Below are positions 35,201 to 41,719 of a stretch of DNA of 47,534 nucleotides, piece after piece. The notes under the pieces are model-generated. The model made no database searches. It saw only the letters and a list, made by a program, of their open reading frames with translations, and was not told where the DNA came from. Within the stretch, counting starts at the first letter, position 1. Every line of letters starts with the position of its first letter. The DNA lies in contig CAZEHJ010000025.1 of the NCBI GenBank assembly GCA_964512485.1, positions 1 to 47,534 on the forward strand. Direction: 5' to 3'. This stretch comes from CAZEHJ01 sp964512485 (GTDB lineage: Bacteria; Bacteroidota; Rhodothermia; Rhodothermales; UBA10348). The position numbers and the translations under genes were made by a program.

Positions 35201-36182
35201 GGCAGAACAGCTGGATGTCGATCTGGACGGAGTGGGCGACAATCGTGACCTTGACGATGATGAGTCCACGCTGCCTGACAGGCGCGAAGTCATTCTTGAG
35301 CGCATCCGTCAGCTCAGTGGCGTGTGTATGGTCATTGAAGATGCTGGCGACAAATCGAGCAAGAAGAGCGGAAAATCGAGCAAGAAGTCAAGCAAGAAGA
35401 GCGGCAAGTCAAGCAAAGCTTCTGGTCGTGATCTTCAGAAAGCGGTGGAAAAATCCATCGAGCTGCTGGAGAAAACACTAGAAGACAAATACTGGCTGGA
35501 TATTGGAGGAATGTCGCTCCATCCGAAAGATGGGTCGAAGGTATTTGACCGGGATATCGAGCTCATCGACGAACTGATCACAATTGCCGAAAGCGGATCC
35601 AACTGTAGTGCTGTGGCTGACGAGCTCGTCCTTGAGGTTGTCTCGATGGATCGTGAGCTTACGGAAATCGCCATGGATGAAGTGCTCTGCGCCGGTGGAG
35701 ATAAATGTGAGAAGGAAATGGGCAAAGCCGTGGATGACTACGACAAAGCCATCGAAGATCTCGAAGATGAGGACTGGGCCAAGGCTCTGAACAACTTCAA
35801 GAAAGCCTGGAAGCACACGGCAAAAGCGGTGAGCCACGCGGCGAACGGAAACAAAGCCGGCAATATCTCGGATCAGGATGAAAATGCGATAGATCAATCC
35901 GAGGACCTGCTGATTCCGGACACCTTCCTCCTCGAAGACAATTATCCCAATCCATTCAATCCCGAAACGTCGATTCGATTCGGACTGCCTGAATCGGCGG
36001 CCGTAAGGATAGAAGTTTTTGATGTGATCGGAAGGCGAGTTGCCGTACTTGTCAACGATGAGCTTGCGGCAGGATATCACCAGGTCCGGTTTGATGCCTC
36101 AAAACTGGCAAGTGGACTGTACGTCTATCGAATGACGGCCGGCGGATTAAACCTGGTCAAAAAAATGGTGCTGATGAAATGA
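23220..36182 (+). CDS. Giant mosaic T9SS surface protein with matrixin metalloprotease domain
   Basis: A 4320-residue secreted protein. In order: signal peptide (1-27); FG-GAP/VCBS repeats with DLDGDGDLDA-type calcium loops (28-390); CSLREA motif (Cys413) and beta-helix (to about 775); three plant-type LRR blocks (LTGSIPxxIG), each opened by ALxxLYNxTxGxxW near 870, 1225 and 1748 and closed by an Ig-like domain; a second CSLREA (Cys2018) and beta-helix, split by an inserted beta-sandwich (about 2143-2284); an NHL-like propeller (2560-2840); matrixin zinc motif HESGHVLGMIH (His2971, Glu2972, His2975, His2981); a carboxypeptidase-like fold (3024-3150); three SbsA-type Ig domains (3155-3480); IPT/TIG (3485-3570); a YVTN propeller with SRE repeats (3575-3940); TSP3 repeats (from 3955); a Lys/Ser tract (4045-4070); helices; and a T9SS sorting domain (YPNPFNPET near 4241). 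It is probably anchored or released at the surface, as adhesin and protease. Confidence 0.92.
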   Translation: MTNLNSRFAFLSLLFLLIGGQQLSVAQTFTENQQFFGFYETWDVEIADLDGDTWPDMFVVNRGFSASPTGEDNGVPNEIWTNNGDGTFTRTQSNMAARNSMGVALGDLDGDGDLDAFVVNAYENNNQVSQPNWDENVVWINQGGIQAGTPGIFAEGWSDGLTGVSADASFDVKLHDFDADGDLDAVIASVGGSSKTRIWENDGSASFTSFTLPGANVFTSSVAVLDINNDAKKDIVVGSGARWVNTSIGGVMSFSRIADIPNVAAINGASATIAVDFDNDGDDDVVMGDNWGSNDVWRNDGGTLTYVGTWGSSGPLFSAATLDANGDDFPDMIESTNVIYLGDGSGGFVAGESFSVSSGRSFGVGDIDKDGDEDFVYGQAGQISRTFLSNIADPGVITVNSAADDLSAGDGSCTLREAMTNGLGDTEGTSGDCNTGAVGTDNIRFNIASATSEITITPTSPLPTLTSSLFIDGSTQPGASCASTIPGRTLRIVLDGSSAGPVDGIHITGNGSTVRGLVINGWAQNGVKIQGGDNNIIDCNFIGTNVDGTVADGNSIYGVGLSGSALSNTIGTVGRGNLISDNSQGIQLEPGATGTNIYANFLGTDRTGTVDMGNDFAGIGNNQAGSLTIGGSGAGQGNLISGSPRGISTYGATGTTINIKGNLIGTDLTGTLPVPNDNHGIYIHPISGPTPTLYQIGGASNGEGNIIAFNGAGVGVANDADITGTTIIGNSFFSNTGLGIDLGADGVTANDVDDADVGPNNFQNWLTGDARIDGSGDMVMAFTPTSSPANSTYPITISLYEADGDEEEGARFIKNLTYNTYPNTTVFLPGNAAANGITVGDKIVINATDANGNSSEFGPPITVLPVPPAEYDALVALYNSTNGGSWTDNTNWLVGHEVDTWFGVNVVNGHVSEVNLNSNNLVGTIPSSISALSELVGLRLYDNSLTGSIPTSIGTMSNLSVLYLSSNGLTGGIPSQLSNLTLLQFLELGDNPLGGSIPASLSSLVNLRSITLNSAGLSGNIPDIFGGMTQLTSLWLNVNNFDGPLPASLGSATALRTFFVSENQLTGDVTPAFATFTDLDRFSVYNNFFTSLPDLTNSGTFSELYVWSNYFDFDDLEPNAAEIDNPTITQRAFGTASSPSVTSGDPINLSFPSLGGTPANISYQWKLDGNPIPGATNEIFSDPSADPSDAGQYTLEATNSVLGGLVLTSEPNTLSVLIPSVPQSEIDALIAIYNATSGTSWNDNTNWDTVADISTWYGVQTSGGHITHLNLDSNNLVGPFPGAELLNLPGLQVLNLRWNDQLTGSIPTEIGNLPDLREFRISQNGFTGSIPIEIGSATNLEVIEMAWMPNITGTLPSQIQNLVNLRELFIAGTNLTGTLPTWIDSLTQLTDLYLMESGLSGSMPTELGNLSNLRVLKVYGNDITGSVPASLSNLASTLIALDIGGTNMDASFPTAIVLSLSNLEVLVARNIHAGGPLPDLSSMTSLTHLELREMPVNGPLPAWIGSMTQLFYLDLFQNGFTGNIPAGYAALTSLTGLNLYNNSLDGAIPSWIGNFTNLSNLGLANNNFSGSIPTEIGTLADLWSLDVGVNSLSGAVPASLASAPNLRYLHLHNNDLTGLPDFGASPFLVYINVNDNRLEFDDLLPTVTGSYGGTLEASNMKLFGNYQAINVDEGLPLAFSQPSPGAGNAYQWFKGAILLSGETSDAMLIDPSAQADAGQYILRVTNPSISALTLESEPVDVTVQRQVSQAEIDALTALYNATDGANWTTKTNWTIDPDVSTWHGVTVVNGYVTEVNLPLNNLVGTIPSEIGDLTGLLSLQLQGNSLTGSIPASLFGITGIQLIDLSANSLSGTVVTTFSTLDSLSQLLLNDNNLTGVPNFSSLAALSDFQIQDNRLLLSHLVPNAGITGFQYAPQANFGVPTLQVVGAGAALEISFPAVGGEGSLFQWKKDGNPIAGATSEAYLKASAEPSDTGSYVLEATNPGLPGFTLVSEAIDLSVSALVVNTASDDTTPGNGECSLREAIQTANADADVSGGDCIPKGGFDTITFDIPGAGPHVIQPSSPLPDISNALLIDGYSQSGAAPNTLGYGQGSNAIILIELDGANTPPGTNGLDIQTAGVVVRGIAVNSFPGSGIWIQEGASAFEEFQAALTVSDEARSIESDLILGLSPTAGNGVDTGEDVEAAPSPPSGAFDARFTDGGADLTSDFRSSSQENHVWTFRYDVVSGNALIRWNTEQFPAYGALNLLDTSGGSVVNVNMREATSALVPDGISELEIRYSLPVPGTDNRIEGVFVGLDASGTIAKGNQQDGIVVDGGSYNVIGGSDLDALTVIAANSGWAVVLNSDASHNVVQNTYMGVNAPYSAALPNGQGVFIAGANNTIGGSASGEGNIIAFNGGVGVRVSEPGTTATPAGNRILGNRISANSGLGIDLYSSGGAAGLVDTNDLSDLDTGANQGMNYPVLTSARYSGNTATLSGTINTIPSARVRVEFFTSPGCDPSGFGEGRYFLGHQDVFTNGSGDASFEAFLSVSGIPGRFASATATDESGNTSEFSSCIAPEVVIPNGYIMTEVETGLDTPQGIDFGGDGTVYVSSTGSGEVYRYDSDGNPLDAGAFLFGIDRPIDLAVTDNPKLFVTSLDQNAIYRFDLTTTSPGTDASLATPWLSGLNAATHMTLGDDGMLYYSEVRGLIGEKISRVDPESPSPVPEVLVTFPDTENINPQGIAFADGYMYFTTQGPGQIVRVDLDAAPSLPVTYGDTQVMFGGLDNPGGIDIGTDGDLFVATLSDVFSASVTSAVMVPFISGLAGSSFNNLAIDDSGHLYYADQARGDVVEVIAPLAQVQSGGTMTYLIHEDGAPTISDGSDFDAVRAAFQNWNDVSTADVSFVDGGTTSNQYADPNDGQNIVTFSDDAFPFPPFVLAIAAKRIEYSGSGGDLAEIVDADIVVNPEFLNKPGFNYGTDSYPGYFDIESILTHESGHVLGMIHSGIPQATMFFALPEAQDGRSLEPDDMAWVSKRYPDPGAYPSLGSISGTVFDGESTSVGAVIAGALVIATDIASSKMIHTYSELDGSYEIPGLPLSDYKVSIQPLDGDVFGFPLVPEGISPNLASISTNRGFLEEFYNDANESDDPTVDDVEAFDVVTVTGAVSGIDFTSNKDITPPVVSSAFPVDGATGIETESDLAIRFSESVIRSTVSVVLNEMSGGSIVQVIELTKTFTEDDTLLLLSMDETMKPSTEYRMDLSGAVSDLRGNLLNPAPGALESFAFNTEFADLVAPTVVSVSPEDAATEIQTRSEISVIFSESMDPKSLTDAGAVILSVGGNPVPISVEVDRDLDYSVARVVPDNPLAEQSVYVLDVAASVRDASGVAMGAAYQTGFETVIINPPHLTDFGPYNGAAGVTVETPVVLDFSEAIDPASASISTVRLTGPSSGLVQGAFEFLYDDTRLVFRPDFALEEGTLYQLNVSGIKDLSGNLLDNPLESNFTTAVTVRDPVVESVSPLAGVVGTTVVITGTGFDANASFVNVSFNGVSAVIEKADLTSITTSVPEGATSGLVQISVGPRVSNSLVFDIVELNTSTDEATSTISRERSARDTEITPDGSHAYVTHPLEGEVSILDLSTTTFDPIPIPVGDFPFKISINPSGTRAYVTNFDSHTVSVINIDPEDPDYAYNEEITQVPVGLNPTGIAATPDGSRIYVAEFTSKGISIIDGDPGSGGVNKVVARISRETSEASSELDPDGARISRESAYRDVEITPDGTRALATGSAGLLIFDINPESSSYNQAIARVSRETSDAGSELDPDGTRTSREIGYRDVEILPDGTSAFVSSLEGEILWIDINPDSPEPYQVIARTSREASARELELSPDGSLLYVTAVRLDPVTLQEINVVDVYELGISATGAPSTVLSLSRDPIVTTGFSFTLIDTFELPEEPESVVLDERRNSLLVTSPDPDAAVTIITFGEDADNDGLSDEEEAQIGTLPDNPDTDADGAIDGLDVFPLDPAEQLDVDLDGVGDNRDLDDDESTLPDRREVILERIRQLSGVCMVIEDAGDKSSKKSGKSSKKSSKKSGKSSKASGRDLQKAVEKSIELLEKTLEDKYWLDIGGMSLHPKDGSKVFDRDIELIDELITIAESGSNCSAVADELVLEVVSMDRELTEIAMDEVLCAGGDKCEKEMGKAVDDYDKAIEDLEDEDWAKALNNFKKAWKHTAKAVSHAANGNKAGNISDQDENAIDQSEDLLIPDTFLLEDNYPNPFNPETSIRFGLPESAAVRIEVFDVIGRRVAVLVNDELAAGYHQVRFDASKLASGLYVYRMTAGGLNLVKKMVLMK

Positions 36183-36229
36183 TGAACATCAATAAGCACA
36201 CGCACCAACCACGATTTTTGATTAGGACC

Positions 36230-39200
36230 ATGAAACGGATTTCCTTCACTTTCCTTCTTGTCGGCCTGTTCCTGGCAGCAACTCCATCAAGTTCTATCGC
36301 GCAGGTGGGATCCTGCGCGGTTGGATCCGCAGAGCACTACCTGACAGTGAATAACGTCAGGGCGCGACTTTTCAATTCAGGAAATCTTTTCTGGAAAGGC
36401 TCTCCAGACGTGTACACAGTGCCCAAGGACGGTGGAGTGAATGCCATCTTTACTTCCGGCATATGGCTGGGTGGATATGTGAACAACTCCCTCAGGGTCG
36501 CCGGTTCGACGTATGGACCGTACGAGTTTTTTCCCGGACCTGTCGACGCGGTGGTCAATGGCGAGGACTGTTCTGCTTATGACCGGATTTATCGGATCGC
36601 GGATCGTGACATGAGTGACCTGGATGCAGGAGGAACTCCTTCGCGAGACGTGGCCGACTGGCCGTGGCAGCTGGGCGCTCCTGTGATCGACGGTGACGGT
36701 AATCCCAATAATTATGATCTCGCAGCAGGCGACCGCCCCGAGCTGCTCGGAGGAGAATCCCTGTTCTGGATCATGAACGATGTAGGGAATGTGCACGCCC
36801 GAACGGGCTCCTCACCTCTGGGAGTTGAGGTGCACGTCACGGCCTTCGCAGCCGCTTCAGCCAACCCGGACATCGACAATAGCACGTTTTACAGGTATAA
36901 GTTCATAAACAAAAACGCTCTTCCGATTGAAGACATGTATCTGGGCTTGTTCGCTGATCCAGACCTCGGCAATTTTGATGACGATTATGTTGGCAGCAAT
37001 CCCGGGCTGAATATGGTCTACGTATACAACTCCGATGACGATGACGAGGGGGGTTATGGTGTTGCTCCACCCGCAGTTGGATACAAGATAATTGGAGGCA
37101 CCGTTTCGGACTCGGACGGTCTGGACAACGACAACGATGGATCGATTGATGAACCAGGGGAAGAGTTGGGATTGGCTTCATTCATCTTCTATAATAATGG
37201 CGGGGGCGTCCAGGGAGATCCAGCCAACGGATCTGACTATTACAACTACATGAGAGGTGTCTGGAAAGACGGGAATCCGATAACTGAAGGCGGAAATGGA
37301 TATCAGTCCGGCGGCCCGGTTACCAGCTTTATGTACAGCGGAAATCCTCCTGGATTCTGGTCTGAGTTCGACTCAGATGGCCTTGGAAATGCGATTGCGC
37401 CATCAGATCGCCGGTTTGCATCAGGAGTCGGGCCGTTTACGCTCGCCCCGGGTGAGTCGACAGAGATTTTCTTCGGGATCCTGTGGGCCCGCGGTACTGA
37501 TAATCTTGACTCTGTAAACGAGTTGTTTGCGACTGCTTCGCGACTTGACGGGATTCAGCCGGGTGATATTTCAAGCGATCCCGCACCCATCATCACAGAA
37601 ACACCCGGGCCTCTGGTTCCGGCCAACGGCGCATCCGGACAACCACTCGATCTGACCTTGACGTGGACTTTTTCCGGGTCACCCGACGCACAGTTTCAAT
37701 TGGAGATCGCGGAAAACACTCAGTTTGACTCAGCATCCACATATGCGACGGATGCAACTCAACAAGATCTTAGCAACACCCTCGCCATCAATACACAGTA
37801 TTTTTGGAGAGTGCGGGCATTCAATGCATCATCATATGGCCCCTGGTCAAACACGTTTTCGTTTTCGACTGGCGAGGTTGAATTCGCAAACTTGAGCCCC
37901 TTCATTGACTTTGTGGTTGCCGCCAATGCTGGTGGTCCGCTCGTACCTCCCGTGGGTGCATCTGCTGATTGGGAAGCTTTCCCTGGTACCGGTCGACCCG
38001 ATGCGACACAGCAGGTAGGACCAGCTCATTGGCTCATCTCCACCTTCCAGACCGGAGCGTGTGCGAACGGCGACTGCGGTCCGTACAGCACATTCCTGTC
38101 TCGTGTAGTCCGGAACGGAATTGGACGGGTCGTCCCGTACGATCTGGAGATTCGATTCGACTCAGCAACCAATTACGCACTCGATTGGTGGACTAGCGGA
38201 ACTGCCGCGCAGGTCCCATTTTCGATCTGGCGTTCAGATGCCGGAACGACAGGGAATACCTCGGACGACGTTCGTCTCGTACCCGTGATGTTTGATATAG
38301 ATGGAAACTCGCAATTCAATCTGCAAGCACTTGATCACACGATTTCAGCTGCGGACAACGATCCGTACACCGACGCGATTTACTTTTACACCCCGCTCGA
38401 TCAAACACCCGGAGAGTCGGGTTACAATGCGTGGCTTAACGAGGCACAAACCTCCTCAGGTGACGGTTTCACCGAACTCGGAGATGAGATTATTGGACGC
38501 GTCTCACTTGTGAGCTGGAATGGCTCCAATGGCCCGACCGCAGATGCCGATTTTGTTGCTGCCCTCCCCGAAGTCGGAACAGTTTTCAGACTTGAAGGCT
38601 ACGGCTCGGCATTTCCTCCGCCGGTTCTTTCTACTCCGGGCGACCTCGCGTATCAGGCTCCCGGTGACGTTTCGTTCTCCTGGGTTTCGGCAACGGAAGG
38701 CACGGATCGACTCGTCATTGCTTCGGATGCAGCGTTGACGAGTATTGTATCGGACGTTCCGTCTGCATCGCCTCCTTCAATTGTCAATCTTGGCGCCGGT
38801 ACCTACTACTGGAGAATCGAACGNNNNNNNNNNNNNNNNNNNNNNNNNNNNNNNNNNNNNNNNNNNNNNNNNNNNNNNNNNNNNNNNNNNNNNNNNNNNN
38901 NNNNNNNNNNNNNNNNNNNNNNNGGGACGCAGTTTGCCTATTCGGGCGGAGCTTATGTGTTTTCATCCAGCTTTGAATCCGGTACGGGGTACTGGATTTT
39001 CGCTGATGCAGCCGGCACGATCACATTGGACTGTGCGCTCGCAAAAGGGGGTAATCAAGGGTCCGATCTGGATCTGTTGGACACCTTCGTTTCCTTCACG
39101 CTTACACCTGAGGGATCGATGCCACAGGTCCTCTATTTTGGATCTGACTTGCCTGACGAGCTGTCTCCAATGGCTTTTTCACTTCCTCCGATTGCCCCTT

Positions 39201-39751
39201 CACAGCAGTGGAGAGCTCAATATGAGGACGGTCGGTATGTGACCGAGCAGCCCTCTGCCACCGTGTCGATATCAGGGGCAACGTTCCCGATTGTCATCGA
39301 CCGGGGAGCCATAGAGGAGGGAGAGAGTCTTCTGATAACGGTCCTCGATAATACCGGACAGATCCTTGATTCGGCAGAACTGGCGGCTGGTGAGTCGTTT
39401 CAGATTGATGATTCGCAATCCGCCGCATTGCAAATTGCTTCTACGGGTAGTCTGTCGACAGATACTGAGGATTCACAGCTTCCAGAGAGATTTACTGTCT
39501 CACAGAACTATCCTAACCCGTTCAATCCTGTTACCAATTTTGAGTTCGCCGTGCCGACTACAGAGGTCGTGACCATCGTCGTTCTCGATGTTACCGGTAG
39601 AGAGGTGGTTCGCGTGGCAGATGCTGTGAGTTTCTCCCCCGGCTGGCACAGTATCAGATTCAATGGGGACAAACTGCCGAGCGGTGTCTATTTCTACAGG
39701 ATTCAGACCCAGACGGAATCGATGGTTCGCCGGATGGTGCTGTTGAAATAG
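36230..39751 (+). CDS. Secreted T9SS cargo protein with FN3-like domains
   Basis: About 1173 residues including an unresolved gap of 34 codons. The ATG at 36230 opens a signal peptide (MKRISFTFLLVGLFLAATPS, cleavage after IAQ); an in-frame ATG at 36179 overlaps the giant's stop as ATGATGA and could be a coupled start with a longer leader. After a Cys-containing N-terminal domain that I do not recognise (AGSTYGPYEFFPGPVD, GGESLFWIMNDVGNVHA), an acidic DNDNDGSIDEPGEE calcium-like loop, an FN3-like domain (about 470-550), a beta-rich region, a second FN3-like domain broken by the gap, and a C-terminal T9SS sorting domain (LPERFTVSQNYPNPFNPVTN to VRRMVLLK) follow. It is encoded in the same transcript as the giant and probably travels the same route to the surface. 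Its function is unknown. Confidence 0.85.
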   Translation: MKRISFTFLLVGLFLAATPSSSIAQVGSCAVGSAEHYLTVNNVRARLFNSGNLFWKGSPDVYTVPKDGGVNAIFTSGIWLGGYVNNSLRVAGSTYGPYEFFPGPVDAVVNGEDCSAYDRIYRIADRDMSDLDAGGTPSRDVADWPWQLGAPVIDGDGNPNNYDLAAGDRPELLGGESLFWIMNDVGNVHARTGSSPLGVEVHVTAFAAASANPDIDNSTFYRYKFINKNALPIEDMYLGLFADPDLGNFDDDYVGSNPGLNMVYVYNSDDDDEGGYGVAPPAVGYKIIGGTVSDSDGLDNDNDGSIDEPGEELGLASFIFYNNGGGVQGDPANGSDYYNYMRGVWKDGNPITEGGNGYQSGGPVTSFMYSGNPPGFWSEFDSDGLGNAIAPSDRRFASGVGPFTLAPGESTEIFFGILWARGTDNLDSVNELFATASRLDGIQPGDISSDPAPIITETPGPLVPANGASGQPLDLTLTWTFSGSPDAQFQLEIAENTQFDSASTYATDATQQDLSNTLAINTQYFWRVRAFNASSYGPWSNTFSFSTGEVEFANLSPFIDFVVAANAGGPLVPPVGASADWEAFPGTGRPDATQQVGPAHWLISTFQTGACANGDCGPYSTFLSRVVRNGIGRVVPYDLEIRFDSATNYALDWWTSGTAAQVPFSIWRSDAGTTGNTSDDVRLVPVMFDIDGNSQFNLQALDHTISAADNDPYTDAIYFYTPLDQTPGESGYNAWLNEAQTSSGDGFTELGDEIIGRVSLVSWNGSNGPTADADFVAALPEVGTVFRLEGYGSAFPPPVLSTPGDLAYQAPGDVSFSWVSATEGTDRLVIASDAALTSIVSDVPSASPPSIVNLGAGTYYWRIEXXXXXXXXXXXXXXXXXXXXXXXXXXXXXXXXXXGTQFAYSGGAYVFSSSFESGTGYWIFADAAGTITLDCALAKGGNQGSDLDLLDTFVSFTLTPEGSMPQVLYFGSDLPDELSPMAFSLPPIAPSQQWRAQYEDGRYVTEQPSATVSISGATFPIVIDRGAIEEGESLLITVLDNTGQILDSAELAAGESFQIDDSQSAALQIASTGSLSTDTEDSQLPERFTVSQNYPNPFNPVTNFEFAVPTTEVVTIVVLDVTGREVVRVADAVSFSPGWHSIRFNGDKLPSGVYFYRIQTQTESMVRRMVLLK
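38824..38923. other. Assembly gap of 100 N inside the second T9SS protein
   Basis: Exactly 100 N, but unlike the first gap the flanks are not copies of each other. The coding frame is open on both sides and happens to stay in register across 100 N (the codon before the gap begins CG, an Arg). The break falls just after a YYWRIE motif of an FN3-like domain, where repeated FN3 units could have split the assembly. The true length is unknown. Confidence 0.95.
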
Positions 39752-39778
39752 CTCCAGCCCGAAATTATTCAACCACAG

Positions 39779-41509
39779 TCAGTTGGAGAGGCGCTCAATA
39801 TTGGATTGGGCGTCTCTTCTTTTTGCCGGGTCCGTTTCATACTCGAGCACTGAATTCCAGTGAGTAACGGCCGTAGCGCGATCACCTTTCTGCTCATACT
39901 GCGTTGCCAATTCAACCAGCACATCTGTCTGTCTGGATTGAATGGACAAGGATGATTCCAGATAGAGAATGGAATCGTCGGTTTGCGACATGGCTGCGTA
40001 GGTCATCCCCAGATTCTTGTAGATCAGAAACACGTACGGATCGTTGGGGGCCGCATCCTGTCCTCGCTTCAGCACGTTGATCGCTTCCTCGTGTTCGCCT
40101 GCGCCGAGAAGCGTATTTCCCCACGCGCTGTAAGCCAACGTGAAAGCTCCGTCGAGCGCCACGGCAGACGAAAAAGCATCAAGCGCTTCCGTTGCGTTTC
40201 CCGAATCAACCAGTCCGATGCCAAGATTGAAGAATGCCACGGCGTCATTCTCATTCAGGTTAATTGCATTCCGGGCATATTCAATCGCCAGATCGTATTC
40301 GCCCATGGCGTTCTTGAGGGAGGCATAGGATGTCCAGGCTGACCAGAGATCGGGATCGCGATCAATCGCCCGCTCATACTCAGCTTCAGCCAGAGAAAAA
40401 CTCCGGTTGTTCTGGTGTTCGATGCCGGCTTCGACGAAGCCTCGCGCAGCAATTCGATCTTCTTCGGAGCGCTGTGCTCCCGGCATACCGACCACCCAGA
40501 GCAGTATCAGGGCTGAAACGGCCAAGACAGCAGTGATCAGAATCCATGGCCTTCGCGCGATCGGAGCGGTGTCCAGATTGATGGTGACGCTTTTCGGCGA
40601 TGAGGTCTTGGTCTTTGTTACCGCGACCTCATTTTCGCCATCAACCTCGGGCGAATCCGGCTCGGAAACGGCGACAGGCGGCGCCGGAGCAGAGGACGCG
40701 CTGTGCTGTTCACCTTTAAGAAGGGCAACTACTTCGGTCGCGCTCTTCAATCGTTTGTCCGGGTCCTTTTCAAGCAAACCGTTGATGACCGCTTCAATAT
40801 GCTCGGGAATGTCAGAGCGCCAGGTGGAAGGTGCTTCGTGTGCCTCGTTGGCCGCTGAATAGAGAATAGCGGCATCGTAGGGGCCATCAAATGGCCGTTT
40901 CCCGGTGATCATTTCGTACATCACCACACCAAGTGCCCACAGGTCCGTACGATGATCCAGATCTCGTCCTTGCGCCTGTTCCGGACTCATGTAAGCAAGC
41001 GTGCCAAGCGACTGACCGCCGATTGTAAGATTTACATTTTGAACTTTGGCCAATCCAAAATCCAGAATCTTGGCCGTTCCGCGATCGGTAACGATCACAT
41101 TTCCTGGTTTGATATCCCGGTGCACAATTCCTGATTCATGCGCGATTTCGAGGCCAGATGCAATCTGGATACTGAAGTCTATCGCCTCTTCCAGTTCTAT
41201 CGGTCCCTCTTCAATACGGTCTTCCAACGTCGAACCATCATAGTACGCCATCACGATGAACAGATGGCCGTCATCAGTACGACCGATCTCGTGCACGATG
41301 GCGATATTTGGATGATCCAGCGCTGAAACCGACTTGGCTTCATTGATAAACCGCGCCTCAACGGATTCATCCGAGGTCAGCATGGGTGGCAGAAACTTCA
41401 GCGCCACCGTGCGATCAAGCGACGTGTCGGACGCCTTATAGACGACACCCATGCCGCCCCGGCCCAACTCGGACTCGATTACATACTGAGATATTTGTTT
41501 TCCAATCAT
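39779..41509 (-). CDS. Transmembrane Ser/Thr protein kinase (PknB-like) with C-terminal TPRs
   Basis: A 576-residue protein; I prefer the ATG at 41509 to the TTG at 41527, since the kinase fold starts at once after it. The kinase domain (about 1-265) is complete: glycine loop GRGGMG, Lys38 in VALKFL, the catalytic loop HRDIKPGN with Asp132, DFGLAK, the activation segment ending in LAYMSPEQ, and DLWALGVVMYEM. A Pro/Glu-rich linker (265-320) leads to one transmembrane helix (about 321-343; ITAVLAVSALILLWVVG). The extracytoplasmic part has about five TPRs (ARGFVEAGIEHQNNRSFSLAEAEYERAID onward). The TPRs replace the usual PASTA sensors and should bind a peptide or protein partner. Convergent with the T9SS gene (27 bp), divergent from the lectin-like gene. 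The 210 bp between the start and the next gene show no clear signal. Confidence 0.93.
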   Translation of the reverse strand: MIGKQISQYVIESELGRGGMGVVYKASDTSLDRTVALKFLPPMLTSDESVEARFINEAKSVSALDHPNIAIVHEIGRTDDGHLFIVMAYYDGSTLEDRIEEGPIELEEAIDFSIQIASGLEIAHESGIVHRDIKPGNVIVTDRGTAKILDFGLAKVQNVNLTIGGQSLGTLAYMSPEQAQGRDLDHRTDLWALGVVMYEMITGKRPFDGPYDAAILYSAANEAHEAPSTWRSDIPEHIEAVINGLLEKDPDKRLKSATEVVALLKGEQHSASSAPAPPVAVSEPDSPEVDGENEVAVTKTKTSSPKSVTINLDTAPIARRPWILITAVLAVSALILLWVVGMPGAQRSEEDRIAARGFVEAGIEHQNNRSFSLAEAEYERAIDRDPDLWSAWTSYASLKNAMGEYDLAIEYARNAINLNENDAVAFFNLGIGLVDSGNATEALDAFSSAVALDGAFTLAYSAWGNTLLGAGEHEEAINVLKRGQDAAPNDPYVFLIYKNLGMTYAAMSQTDDSILYLESSLSIQSRQTDVLVELATQYEQKGDRATAVTHWNSVLEYETDPAKRRDAQSNIERLSN

Positions 41510-41719
41510 CAATTTTGACGCTTCCAACGATCAGAAACTCGATCCTGGACGGGGGAAATGCAATATGGATTTGTCCCTATGGATGTTGGTTGTTGCCGAT
41601 TGTTCCATCCGGGCTCCGGAGAAGGTACGCTGCGATTCGGCTACGAATCAGGTTGGTTCTTTTCGACGAGTCGGTTACGTTGACCCGTACCACTGCATCA
41701 AATGATCCCGCTCCTCGTC

